Source of the DNA: Candidatus Woesearchaeota archaeon
GTDB lineage: Archaea; Nanobdellota; Nanobdellia; Woesearchaeales; UBA12501
Direction of reading: 5' to 3'
Assembly: GCA_014729495.1 (NCBI GenBank)
Contig: WJJV01000056.1
Span: 1-26,310 of the forward strand
DNA: 26,310 bases
Shown: piece by piece, positions 17,156-25,326 of the stretch
Layout of the letters: each line of letters starts with the position of its first letter
Numbering within the stretch: position 1 is the stretch's first letter
The notes under the pieces: generated by a model
What the model was told of the DNA's origin: nothing
The model's database searches: none
Seen by the model: the letters and a program-made list of their open reading frames with translations, nothing else
Position numbers and translations under genes: made by a program

Positions 17156-17854
17156 ATGCAAGATATGAATAGGAAATCACAGATATGGATATCAGCTGTC
17201 CTTTATGTACTGCTTATAACCATAGTGATAGTGATTGTTCTTGAGGGAGGCACACCAATACTTGAAGGCCTGCGTGATAAGTCTGTGTTTGTGCAGACAA
17301 GGGATAATTTTGTGGCTCTGGACAGCCACATCACAGAAGTGAGCAATGCAGGACCTGGATCGCAGAGGATAGTCCCTTTAGAGGTAAAGAAAGGAGAATT
17401 GACTGTTGATAACAACCAGATAAGGTGGGAGATGGATACAGAAGCCTCTATAATACAGCCCAGGACATCCATTGATGCAGGGAATCTCAGGCTGGGTTCT
17501 GATTCAGATGTCAATGCCTATGAAAGCGGAGGTAATCTTATCCTTGAGAATTATTACATCACTGCAGTTTTCAGCAAAGTGGGCAATGAGTCATCATACA
17601 ATGAACTGAACGCTTCATCGATACTTTTGAGTCTGACCTATAATCCTAATAGCGAGACTACAGAAGGCTCTTTCAGCATGCTTATTGATGATTCCCTGAT
17701 TGATTCAGATGGTTATTCCAAGCTGCTGGACAATGGCTATGATCTGGGCTCAGCTTCAGTGCTGTTCCATATAAACCAGAGCAGCGGCATAGAGCATGAT
17801 CTTATATTCACTCTTGATTCCAGAGCTGATTATCTCAAGGTTAACCTAAAATGA
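17156..17854 (+). CDS. Pilin-like membrane protein (232 aa)
   Basis: The N-terminus RKSQIWISAVLYVLLITIVI (residues 6-25) resembles the K-x-Q-x-W-I start seen in archaeal pilin-like proteins. It continues as a hydrophobic helix to about residue 29. A long beta-rich extracellular domain follows, with N-x-S/T sites (NESS, NASS, NQSS). AAGGTG lies about 6 bases before the ATG. A TATA-like ACTATAAAAAT at 17125-17134 could start a separate transcript. It is the last pilin-like gene before the motor genes; a minor pilin role is inferred. Confidence 0.72.
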   Translation: MQDMNRKSQIWISAVLYVLLITIVIVIVLEGGTPILEGLRDKSVFVQTRDNFVALDSHITEVSNAGPGSQRIVPLEVKKGELTVDNNQIRWEMDTEASIIQPRTSIDAGNLRLGSDSDVNAYESGGNLILENYYITAVFSKVGNESSYNELNASSILLSLTYNPNSETTEGSFSMLIDDSLIDSDGYSKLLDNGYDLGSASVLFHINQSSGIEHDLIFTLDSRADYLKVNLK

Positions 17855-18158
17855 TGTGATCAGTGTAGTTGGTGTAATTAGTGTAATTCGGGTAATAAAT
17901 TTATTAAGAGATGTTTTTCAATAAGACATAACTGGCTTATCTTTATGATATTATGATTGTTGTGAAGGATAATTCAAGATGTTTTTCCATAGAAATATCA
18001 TATATGCATGATATATCCGATTGAAAGCCTGTTTATATAAGAATATTTATAAATAATAACTGTTTCTGGTTGTGTTATAGGTAGTCATCAGTGTAAATAG
18101 GTGGTGTTTAGAGCCATCTTTGAAGCGATTTTGACAATCCTTAAAAGAGGTGTAAGTT
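17855..18158 (+). promoter_or_regulatory. 304-bp AT-rich intergenic region with promoter for the motor genes
   Basis: No gene is seen here. TATA-like elements lie at 18032-18040 and 18045-18054, predicting transcription from about 18065-18080. The SD AGAGGTG (18146-18152) sits six bases before the TTG start at 18159 and decides that start. A palindrome, ATATCAT (17995-18001) with ATGATAT (18008-18014), lies just upstream of the TATA elements and could be an operator. AGATGTTTTTC is repeated at about 17910 and 17977. Confidence 0.45.
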
Positions 18159-20084
18159 TTGCCAGACAGATCATTCATGGACAGGCTTCATTCAGGCTTG
18201 AAATCAGCAATGAAGATAGCAAGGCCATCAAGGCATGAAGAGGGGAAAACGCCTGAGCCTGGAGTAGATGAGACTATTTCTGAAAGTACAGATGAATCAA
18301 GGATTCCAAAAACAGCTAAGAGAGGCAAGGCTGCAAAAGATAATGGAAATGTAAAAGGCAAGCAGTCCAAAGGTTCGGATATGCCTGATAAGATGCCTAA
18401 GAAACAGCAGTCTGCTTCAGCTGACGTTGATATCAGCAGCGTCAAAGAGAAAGCCATAACATCAAATCTATTCGGTGCTCAAAAAAAGAAAGATGTGATA
18501 GCAGAGGAAGAATCTTCTGACAAAGCTTTTGAGATGCCTGAAGGAACATCATTCTCTATAGAGAAAAAGCCCACAGCAGTAGAGCTTCCTCCTTTTGAGG
18601 ATGCAAAGAAAATAAATGTGAGATATCCTCTTCTGCCGCCTTATGCTTATGCCCATATATACTGGGACAAGAATGAGAGCGAACTTATCTACCAGCTTGA
18701 GGAACCTGAACTCAGCAAGGTTGACAAGGAGCTGTTGAGGCTTATCCAGCTCGGCCTTGAAGAGATGATCAATGTGAGCTTCATAAGGGCTAAAGAGTCC
18801 AATCTTGTCATGCAATACCTTGAGAAGAATGTCCAGTCAATACTTGTGGAGCTTGGAGCCAAGATATCAAAAGAGACATACTCAAAGATAATGTACTATA
18901 TCTACAGGGATTCCATAGGACTGAATGAGATAGAGCCTCTCATGAATGATTACTTCATCGAAGATATAGAATGCAATGGTGTGAACTATCCTCTTTACAT
19001 AGTGCATCGTAAATACCAGAACCTGAGGACAAATGTGGTCTTCAAGTCCCAGGGAAGGCTTACAGACTTTGTGGAGAAGCTGGCCCAGAAATCAGGAAGA
19101 TATGTGTCATTCGCAAGACCGCTTCTTGATGGAACACTGCCTGATGGATCCAGAGTCAATGCCACCTACACTGGAGACGTCACAACAAGAGGACCCACCT
19201 TCACTATAAGAAAATTCACAAAAGAACCATGGACTCCTGTACACCTTATAGGCTTTGATACTGCCACAGCAGAGGCATTTGCATTCATATGGCTGGCCAT
19301 AGAGAACAAGTTCAATATAATGGTCATTGGAGAGACAGCTTCAGGAAAGACAACTTTCCTCAACAGCATCCTGCACTTTGTGCCTGAAGAGGCAAGGATA
19401 TGCTCTATCGAGGACACAAGAGAGATAAACATATGGCACTCAAACTGGCTTCCTTCTGTTGTGAGGACAGGATTCGGCATTCCCAATGTCATGGGAGTAC
19501 AGTACGGCGAGATAACACTTTTTGATCTGCTTAGAGAGACATTCAGGCAGAATCCTGATTATGTGGTTGTAGGAGAGGTAAGAGGAAAAGAGACATATGT
19601 TCTTTTCCAGGGAATGGCATCAGGACATCCTTCATTCTCCACATTCCACGCAGCCTCTGTCCCTACTCTTGTCAGGAGACTTGAGACAGCGCCCATAAGT
19701 CTTCCAGCGTCACTTGTGGATTCTCTTGATCTGGTCTGCGTAGTCAGCCATATAAAAGGAAGAGAGAGGAATGTTAGAAGGCTGCTGGAGCTCAATGAGA
19801 TAAAAGAGGTCAAGACAGAGATAGGAAAAGTTGATATGAACCAGGTATTCCTGTGGGATGCGCAGAAAGATAAGATAAAATACAATAATAAGTCTGTGGT
19901 CTTCAGCAAGATTGTGCAGAACACAAGCTACACAAAGCAGTCTCTTGATAAGGAATTCAAGGATCGTACAGAGCTGCTCAAGAAGCTGGTCAGCAAGGAC
20001 ATCACAGACTTCAAGAAGGTCAATGATATATTCAACACTTATGTGAAGAACAAGGATGCGCTGCCAAAAGAACTGAGGACCTAG
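18159..20084 (+). CDS. Type II/IV secretion (FlaI/TadA-like) ATPase of a pilus system (641 aa)
   Basis: The C-terminal half is a hexameric secretion ATPase that powers pilus or archaellum assembly at the inner face of the membrane. Motifs seen are Walker A GETASGKT (391-398), Asp box SIEDTREI (416-423), Walker B region PDYVVVGEVRGKE (466-478) and His box GHPSFSTFHA (489-498). An N-terminal domain (about 150-360) precedes it, with GRYVSFARPLLDGTLPDGSR typical of the family. The first 150 residues are a charged, low-complexity extension beginning with an amphipathic helix (MDRLHSGLKSAMKIA). The start is a TTG with an excellent SD. The following genes encode its platform proteins. Substrates are presumably the upstream pilins. 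Confidence 0.95.
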   Translation: MPDRSFMDRLHSGLKSAMKIARPSRHEEGKTPEPGVDETISESTDESRIPKTAKRGKAAKDNGNVKGKQSKGSDMPDKMPKKQQSASADVDISSVKEKAITSNLFGAQKKKDVIAEEESSDKAFEMPEGTSFSIEKKPTAVELPPFEDAKKINVRYPLLPPYAYAHIYWDKNESELIYQLEEPELSKVDKELLRLIQLGLEEMINVSFIRAKESNLVMQYLEKNVQSILVELGAKISKETYSKIMYYIYRDSIGLNEIEPLMNDYFIEDIECNGVNYPLYIVHRKYQNLRTNVVFKSQGRLTDFVEKLAQKSGRYVSFARPLLDGTLPDGSRVNATYTGDVTTRGPTFTIRKFTKEPWTPVHLIGFDTATAEAFAFIWLAIENKFNIMVIGETASGKTTFLNSILHFVPEEARICSIEDTREINIWHSNWLPSVVRTGFGIPNVMGVQYGEITLFDLLRETFRQNPDYVVVGEVRGKETYVLFQGMASGHPSFSTFHAASVPTLVRRLETAPISLPASLVDSLDLVCVVSHIKGRERNVRRLLELNEIKEVKTEIGKVDMNQVFLWDAQKDKIKYNNKSVVFSKIVQNTSYTKQSLDKEFKDRTELLKKLVSKDITDFKKVNDIFNTYVKNKDALPKELRT

Positions 20085-20157
20085 CTAAAGTCGTAATGGT
20101 GATGCATTGCTGATTGCCAGCAAGGATGACTGCTGATTGCGGTTAAAAGGGGGGATT

Positions 20158-20367
20158 ATGGAAGAGTTAAAGAAGCTTAAGAAGAAGACGCAGAAGATAT
20201 CTGCTGTGCTGGATTTCTATGATGACCTTGGCAGAAGGAAGATCCATGACAAGAAAGAGCTTAATGACAAAAAGCTCAAGATGGAGTTCGCAAAGAAGCA
20301 GATCATGAAGCTCTGCATGGAAAGCAAACAGATAATAAAGGAGGCAGAGCAAGAGGACAAGTTCTAA
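20158..20367 (+). CDS. Small coiled-coil protein between ATPase and platform gene (69 aa)
   Basis: The protein is almost entirely helical and highly charged (Lys/Glu), with leucine and isoleucine at spacing typical of a coiled coil (MEELKKLKKKTQKISAVLDF). There is no membrane segment. The ATG at 20158 is chosen because GGGGGG lies just upstream; an in-frame TTG at 20137 is less likely. Its stop lies one base before the next gene, implying translational coupling with the platform protein. No family is recognised. A cytosolic adaptor or chaperone between ATPase and platform is a guess. Confidence 0.65.
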   Translation: MEELKKLKKKTQKISAVLDFYDDLGRRKIHDKKELNDKKLKMEFAKKQIMKLCMESKQIIKEAEQEDKF

Positions 20368-20368
20368 A

Positions 20369-23281
20369 ATGCACAGTCATAAGAATCTAAAGCAGATAAT
20401 CAGGAGGATCCTGGAACTGATATCAGAGATAGAGAGTTATGAATTCTACAAGAACAATCTTCTTGAGACTACAAAAAGGCTTTATGATGAGTACCAGGAA
20501 GGAATGTATCCTTATACAGAATATAAGAAACTTCTTGATTCTGTGCTTAAAGGAAAGTCAAAGAAAGAATGGGTCAAATATTACAACAGCTATATCTATT
20601 CTCTTCTCAAGCAGATAGAGCCTCTGTATTCCCAGATAATCTACTCAATGTATCATGACAGGACATCTGAGAAGCTTGAGTTATCAGCGCAGGTAAAGAG
20701 AGATGGAAAGAAAGAGGCAAAGGAGCCAAGTCCAGGAAAGCCTGTGATAGATCTTGAGGATATTGAGGAACAAGAGAAAAAAGAGCAGCCAGAGCCTGAA
20801 GAGGATTATGAGTTTGTTGAAGTCAAGAGACCTTCAATGATCTCAAGGCTGAGGGATGCAGTCACTCCTGACAGGAAAGATAAGGCTGCTGAAGAGGATA
20901 TTGAAGACAAGGGAGCCTCAGAAAAAGGCATCTCAGCTAATGAGCCAAATGATGAGAATTTACTAAAAAAGGAAGATGATGTATCCAGGATAGCTCAGGG
21001 AGTGAAAGGGCAGGCAGAAGAGAAGCCAGAAAAAATTCCAGAATATGGGCCAGAAGGGGTGTCTGGTAATTTAATGCCCAAAAAAGAATCACTTCTGGAC
21101 AGGCTAAAGGAATCAGTATTCCAGAAGAGCATAGATTCCAGGAAACGTTCAATAGAAAGCAAGATAAGGAAAGCAGGCAGGGGATCGCTTGCCAGAAGGC
21201 TGTCTGAAAAGATACTCACAAGAAAATCTGTTCCTAAAAAGCCAGAGCCTATCACAGCGCCAAGATCCAGAGAAGGTATCATCGCAGGATTGAAGTCAAG
21301 GCTAAACCAATTATTGGGTTCTGTGAGCAGCAAACCCAGAAAGCATAGCAAAAGTAAAGAGGAGAAGCATAAGAGAGACAAGAAAGACAGGAGAGACCAG
21401 AAAGACAGGAGTTATGAGACAGATAAGCCTTATTCAAGAAAAGAGGAACTGCCTTCTATACTGCACTCTGAAAGCAGAATCAAGAAAGTTATTGATGACC
21501 TGAAGCTGAAGGCAAGGCTTGCTTTAATGAAAGTAATCCCTTCAAAGAAGCCTGCCAAAGCAGCACAGCCTCCTAAAAAAAGGAAATTCTTTGATGCGCT
21601 CAAAGGAGCTGTGAAACAGAAGAAGGATGAGGAGCCAAAGATAATTCTAAAGCCTGATGAGGACAAGGCATTGAAGAGGCTCATTGACAATGTTGACAGG
21701 ATAAATGAGGATATATCATCAGGAAGGACTCCTGAAGCCTCAATGCCCTTGGGCATAAGGTTCAAGATAGCCATGATCAGGCTTCATCTCACCTTGAGGA
21801 ATGTTCTCAGGAAGCGGCCAGAGATATCAAAGAAGCTGCCTGAAGCTGCTGTTCCTGAAATGGAAGAACCTGAAGTTCCAGAGAAACAAGAGGCTGAGAA
21901 ACCTGAGATCACAGAGGAACCTGAAGAGAAGGTGCCTGAACCTCTGAAGAAGCCTGCTATCAGCGGAATCATAAAGAAGCCAGGGGATATATTGAAGAGC
22001 ATTGCTTCAGCTGCAAAATCTGCTGTAACAAAGCCTATGTCTGTTCTGAACAATCTGTACAAGAGAAGCAGGAAGCCAGAGGTAGAGCCTGAGAAGGTAA
22101 TAAAAGCAGCTCCTGAACTGAAGAAAGAACCTGAAAAGATACTAGAGAAGCCAAAGACAAAGATAGGTTCATCTATATGGTCTCCAATAAAGGCATGGTA
22201 CCGGAGGCTTTCTGAAGAGGAGAAGAAGTTCATCTCAAAAAAGACCCATGTGCCTCATTCACTTCATGTTGAGGCACTGAAAGACAAGATAGTGCCTGCA
22301 TTTGAACAAGAGAAGATACCTTCTGGCATGCTCTCTGAGGAAGTTGACAGGATCAAGGGCATCATGGAGCAGAAGAAGAAGTTTGAGGTCTACCAGCCAT
22401 CATACTATGGATCCATAGCCAACACCCTGGTGAGGAGGCTGACATTCTATCTTGTTGACAGGTTTCCAGGCATCTTCAAGAGGCTTTATGACCAGCTCAG
22501 GCTGGCCAACATAAAAGTGCTCTCAAACACGTACCTCAACATAATGATGCTCTCAGTGATACTCGCTTTTGGAGGATCATTCATCCTGTTCTCAGTCTTC
22601 TTCCTGCTTGCCAGGAATCCTCTTTTCATAATATTCCCTAAATCATTAATCATGGCTCTGATATTTGCCATAGTCGTGTTCATACTGTTTTACATGTATC
22701 CTTCGATACAGGCAAAGAACAGGGAGAGAAGCATCAATACTAACCTTCCTTTTGCTATCAACCATATATCTGCAGTATCAGGGTCAGGCGTGCCGCCAAC
22801 AAAGATGTTCAAGCTTCTTGTGGAGTCTGAGGAATATGGAGAAGTAGCATCAGAGCTGGGTAAGATTGTGGAGTATGTTGATCTTTTCGGCTATGATCTG
22901 CTGACAGCCATAAGGTCTGTCTCGCTGACTGTGCCTTCAGCGCCCCTGAAGGAGTTCCTTGAGGGCATAGTCTCTACGATTGAATCCGGAAGCGAGATAA
23001 AGGATTATCTCAAGCAGAAGGCATCTGAGGCAATGCTCTCTTATGAGCTTGAAAGGCAGAAGTATCTTGAGACAATAGCCACATACTCAGATGTTTACAC
23101 TGGAATACTGATAGCAGCGCCCCTATTCTTCATTGTGGCACTTTCGCTTGTCAGCATGCTTGGAGGCACCATAGGAGGGATGGACATAAATCTTATAATA
23201 GTGATCGGCGCATATGTTGTTATCCCTCTGCTGAACATACTCTTTTTAGTGTTCATAGAGCTTACACAGCCAGAGGTATAA
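20369..23281 (+). CDS. TadC/FlaJ-like platform protein with very long charged N-terminal extension (970 aa)
   Basis: The C-terminal part (about 690-970) is a T2SSF-type platform domain: two hydrophobic helices (about 718-740 and 748-772), a cytosolic helical domain (780-895) containing INTNLPFAINHISAVSGSGV, and two to three more helices (905-965). Such proteins sit in the membrane under the ATPase ring and move pilin subunits. Platform proteins usually have 300-550 residues. The extra 600 comprise an N-terminal helical domain (1-110) and a Lys/Glu/Pro-rich linker (115-620). The linker is punctuated by short amphipathic helices such as SLLDRLKESVFQK and FFDALKGAVKQKK. The start at 20369 is coupled to the preceding stop. 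Confidence 0.9.
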   Translation: MHSHKNLKQIIRRILELISEIESYEFYKNNLLETTKRLYDEYQEGMYPYTEYKKLLDSVLKGKSKKEWVKYYNSYIYSLLKQIEPLYSQIIYSMYHDRTSEKLELSAQVKRDGKKEAKEPSPGKPVIDLEDIEEQEKKEQPEPEEDYEFVEVKRPSMISRLRDAVTPDRKDKAAEEDIEDKGASEKGISANEPNDENLLKKEDDVSRIAQGVKGQAEEKPEKIPEYGPEGVSGNLMPKKESLLDRLKESVFQKSIDSRKRSIESKIRKAGRGSLARRLSEKILTRKSVPKKPEPITAPRSREGIIAGLKSRLNQLLGSVSSKPRKHSKSKEEKHKRDKKDRRDQKDRSYETDKPYSRKEELPSILHSESRIKKVIDDLKLKARLALMKVIPSKKPAKAAQPPKKRKFFDALKGAVKQKKDEEPKIILKPDEDKALKRLIDNVDRINEDISSGRTPEASMPLGIRFKIAMIRLHLTLRNVLRKRPEISKKLPEAAVPEMEEPEVPEKQEAEKPEITEEPEEKVPEPLKKPAISGIIKKPGDILKSIASAAKSAVTKPMSVLNNLYKRSRKPEVEPEKVIKAAPELKKEPEKILEKPKTKIGSSIWSPIKAWYRRLSEEEKKFISKKTHVPHSLHVEALKDKIVPAFEQEKIPSGMLSEEVDRIKGIMEQKKKFEVYQPSYYGSIANTLVRRLTFYLVDRFPGIFKRLYDQLRLANIKVLSNTYLNIMMLSVILAFGGSFILFSVFFLLARNPLFIIFPKSLIMALIFAIVVFILFYMYPSIQAKNRERSINTNLPFAINHISAVSGSGVPPTKMFKLLVESEEYGEVASELGKIVEYVDLFGYDLLTAIRSVSLTVPSAPLKEFLEGIVSTIESGSEIKDYLKQKASEAMLSYELERQKYLETIATYSDVYTGILIAAPLFFIVALSLVSMLGGTIGGMDINLIIVIGAYVVIPLLNILFLVFIELTQPEV

Positions 23282-23393
23282 TAGATGCATAATAGATGTA
23301 ATAGATGTATGATAGAGGCATAGGATAGATCATGATACAGAGTCATAAAGGATGCAGGATGATGAATAAAAATAACAGGAAAGAGGTATCTGA

Positions 23394-24299
23394 ATGTTGA
23401 AGACAGAAAGAAGGCACATAATATCTATAATACTGGGAGTTGTCCTGCTTTTCATAGATATACTTTTCTTCTTTGAGACAGCCTGGTTCATACCTCTGAT
23501 AGTTATAGCAGTGACAGTTGGATGGAGCCAGTACTGGATAGACTTCTTTGTTGAGATGCAGAGGCAGAAGAATCTTGAAGTGAGATTCCCTGACTTTGTA
23601 AGGTATCTTGTTGGAGCAATAAAGTCAGGAATGCCTATGTCAAAGGCAGTACTCCATGTATCAAAGACAGACTTCGGAGCCCTGAATCCATACATCAAGA
23701 AGCTCGCTAACCAGATAGAATGGTCAATACCTCTGCATAAAGCATTGATGGTATTCGCGTATGATACAAAGAATCCTGTCATAAAGAGAGCAATAGCAAC
23801 TGTCATAGAGGCAGAGCAGGCAGGAGGAAACATTGAAGATGTGCTCGAGACAGTGACCCAGTCTGTCATTGAGATCAAGAAGATAAAGGACAGGAGAAAG
23901 GCAAGCATCCACAGCCAGGTCATACAGAGCTATGTGATCTTTGGAGTCTTTCTTATAATCATGCTGATAGTCCAGAATCTTGTAGTGCCATATGTCTCAA
24001 GTCTGGGAGCTCCTGTGGGAGATACAGGGGATGTCACAGAAGGCATAATAAATCCTCTTGGAGGCATAATAGAGGATGTTGAGTTTGACTACTCTTCATT
24101 CTTAGGATTCCTGGGATCAGCCCAGGCATGGTTTTTGAGTCTCGGAGGAATATTCCTTATGATAGCGCTAATACAGGGATTCTTCACAGGCCTTGTGATA
24201 GGAAAGCTTGCAGAAGGCAAGATATCCCCTGGATTCAAGCACTCTCTCATACTGATGACAGCAGCGTTCTTCATCATAAGCCTTTCACAGGCATTGTAG
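23394..24299 (+). CDS. Second TadC/FlaJ-like platform protein (301 aa)
   Basis: Two N-terminal helices (about 9-25 and 30-47) are followed by a cytosolic T2SSF domain (60-170). It has the family pattern RFPDFVRYLVGAIKSGMPMS (64-83) and later EAEQAGGNIEDVLETV (139-154). Three more helices lie at about 178-197, 246-268 and 283-299. AAGAGGTA lies six bases before the ATG. It pairs with the upstream 970-residue platform protein; archaeal pilus systems with TadB/TadC-like pairs are known, so a heteromeric platform is inferred. The 112-base gap before it carries only a loose ATAGATG repetition. Confidence 0.92.
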   Translation: MLKTERRHIISIILGVVLLFIDILFFFETAWFIPLIVIAVTVGWSQYWIDFFVEMQRQKNLEVRFPDFVRYLVGAIKSGMPMSKAVLHVSKTDFGALNPYIKKLANQIEWSIPLHKALMVFAYDTKNPVIKRAIATVIEAEQAGGNIEDVLETVTQSVIEIKKIKDRRKASIHSQVIQSYVIFGVFLIIMLIVQNLVVPYVSSLGAPVGDTGDVTEGIINPLGGIIEDVEFDYSSFLGFLGSAQAWFLSLGGIFLMIALIQGFFTGLVIGKLAEGKISPGFKHSLILMTAAFFIISLSQAL

Positions 24300-24414
24300 G
24301 GTGATTGATCTCAGCAGAGCGCGTGATGAAAAGATACATAAACATGAATTGCATTAATGTTGTACAGCAGTTCATATGACTCCATGATATTTTAAGATAT
24401 GCACCTGATGTCTG

Positions 24415-24801
24415 ATGGAATTCATACAAAAAGCATACAGGCCTTCAAGGAACCAGAAGCTTGCGATAGCTATGATAACTGCTGTGGTTCTGATAGGCAT
24501 TCTCGGCAAATTGCTTGTCAGCGACTGGTTCATGATAGGAGCTATCCTCTTCTGGGTCCATTACACTGCCATACTCTCTTTCATGCAGTTCAGGAATCAG
24601 AGGAAAAGACCTCATGAGACTCTTACAGAGATTCTTCTCATACCTCACATAAGGTTCTTTGTGTTCATTTTCATAGCGACGATAGGCCTGATAGGCACTC
24701 TCAGAGGAATCTACTGGCTTGGGTATATAGCCCTTGCTGCATGGTGGCTGTTCTCTTTCAATTTCTACAGGCATTATGGCCAGTTCAGGAAATATGAATG
24801 A
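24415..24801 (+). CDS. Four-helix membrane protein, unknown function (128 aa)
   Basis: There are four hydrophobic helices (about 15-32, 38-57, 79-95 and 99-116), with a basic loop between the second and third (QFRNQRKRPHET) and a basic C-terminus. No family is recognised. The ATG at 24415 lacks a clear SD, so the start is less certain. It is the last gene of the plus-strand cluster before the right repeat region. A part in pilus assembly is suggested only by position. Confidence 0.62.
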   Translation: MEFIQKAYRPSRNQKLAIAMITAVVLIGILGKLLVSDWFMIGAILFWVHYTAILSFMQFRNQRKRPHETLTEILLIPHIRFFVFIFIATIGLIGTLRGIYWLGYIALAAWWLFSFNFYRHYGQFRKYE

Positions 24802-24933
24802 GAGATATAATTCTTAAAGCAGCAAGAACAGAAATCAGGAATGTTCTCTTATTCACAAAAGCTTTGCATTGCAACAAGAATAATTGATTCATATACTGTC
24901 AGGGAATATATATTATTTCAATCTCTACGGCAG

Positions 24934-25009
24934 CAACAGAAAATGCTTTGCATTTTCTTAGTTGCAAAAGCTCTGCATTTGCAACAACAATACTGGCAGC
25001 AGACGGCCA
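24934..25009 (+). repeat. 76-bp direct repeat, first copy (hairpin pair module)
   Basis: This segment is repeated, identical by eye, at 25132-25207, a period of 198 bases. It holds two stem-loops: GAAAATGC-TTT-GCATTTTC (24939-24957) and GTTGCAAA (24961-24968) with TTTGCAAC (24978-24985). It lies within the right modular block. Confidence 0.85.
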
Positions 25010-25131
25010 AAAAGGAAATCTTATAACTTATAAGCAGCAGCAACATTGGATTCGTACACGGTCAGTGATATTTTATTGTCTTTACGGCAGCAACAACAAT
25101 GGATAAGGCAATATTCTATTTATATCGGCAA

Positions 25132-25207
25132 CAACAGAAAATGCTTTGCATTTTCTTAGTTGCAAAAGCTCTGCATTTGCAACAACAATACTGGCAGCAG
25201 ACGGCCA
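25132..25207 (+). repeat. 76-bp direct repeat, second copy
   Basis: Identical by eye to 24934-25009. After the second copy the sequence changes to a GC-rich stretch (25206-25270) containing the imperfect palindrome CATGC...GCATG and then the conserved TCCTACTCG. Confidence 0.85.
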
Positions 25208-25326
25208 TGCTCACTACGTTCGCATGTCCTACTCGGCACCCCGTAAGGGACAACCCCCGCCTCGTCTGCGCCATTGTTGTTGCCTTTAAAGTCCTTGTTG
25301 CTGCCTAACAGAGCCCAAAGTTGAGC

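Larger units (their letters stand above)
24880..25315 (-). repeat. Right modular block with GGCAGCAACAACA cores (inverted copy of the left block)
   Basis: Cores of GGCAGCAACAACA type lie at about 24929-24938, 25040-25050 and 25085-25098, and inverted at about 25273-25284 and 25293-25306. Several segments match the left block in inverse orientation. GGATAAGGCAATATTCTATT (25101-25120) matches the complement of 2385-2404. ATTCGTACACGGTCAG near 25050 matches the complement of the segment near 2345-2360. GTCCTACTCG (25226-25235) matches the complement of CGAGTAGGAC (2318-2327). The hairpins next to the conserved parts differ from those on the left. The stretch 24802-24880 shows no gene. Confidence 0.75.

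Noticed and set aside
23282..23330. Tandem repeat of ATAGATG type between the platform genes
   Set aside because: It is only a loose run of ATAGATG-like words with irregular spacing. It is more likely low-complexity spacer than a functional array.
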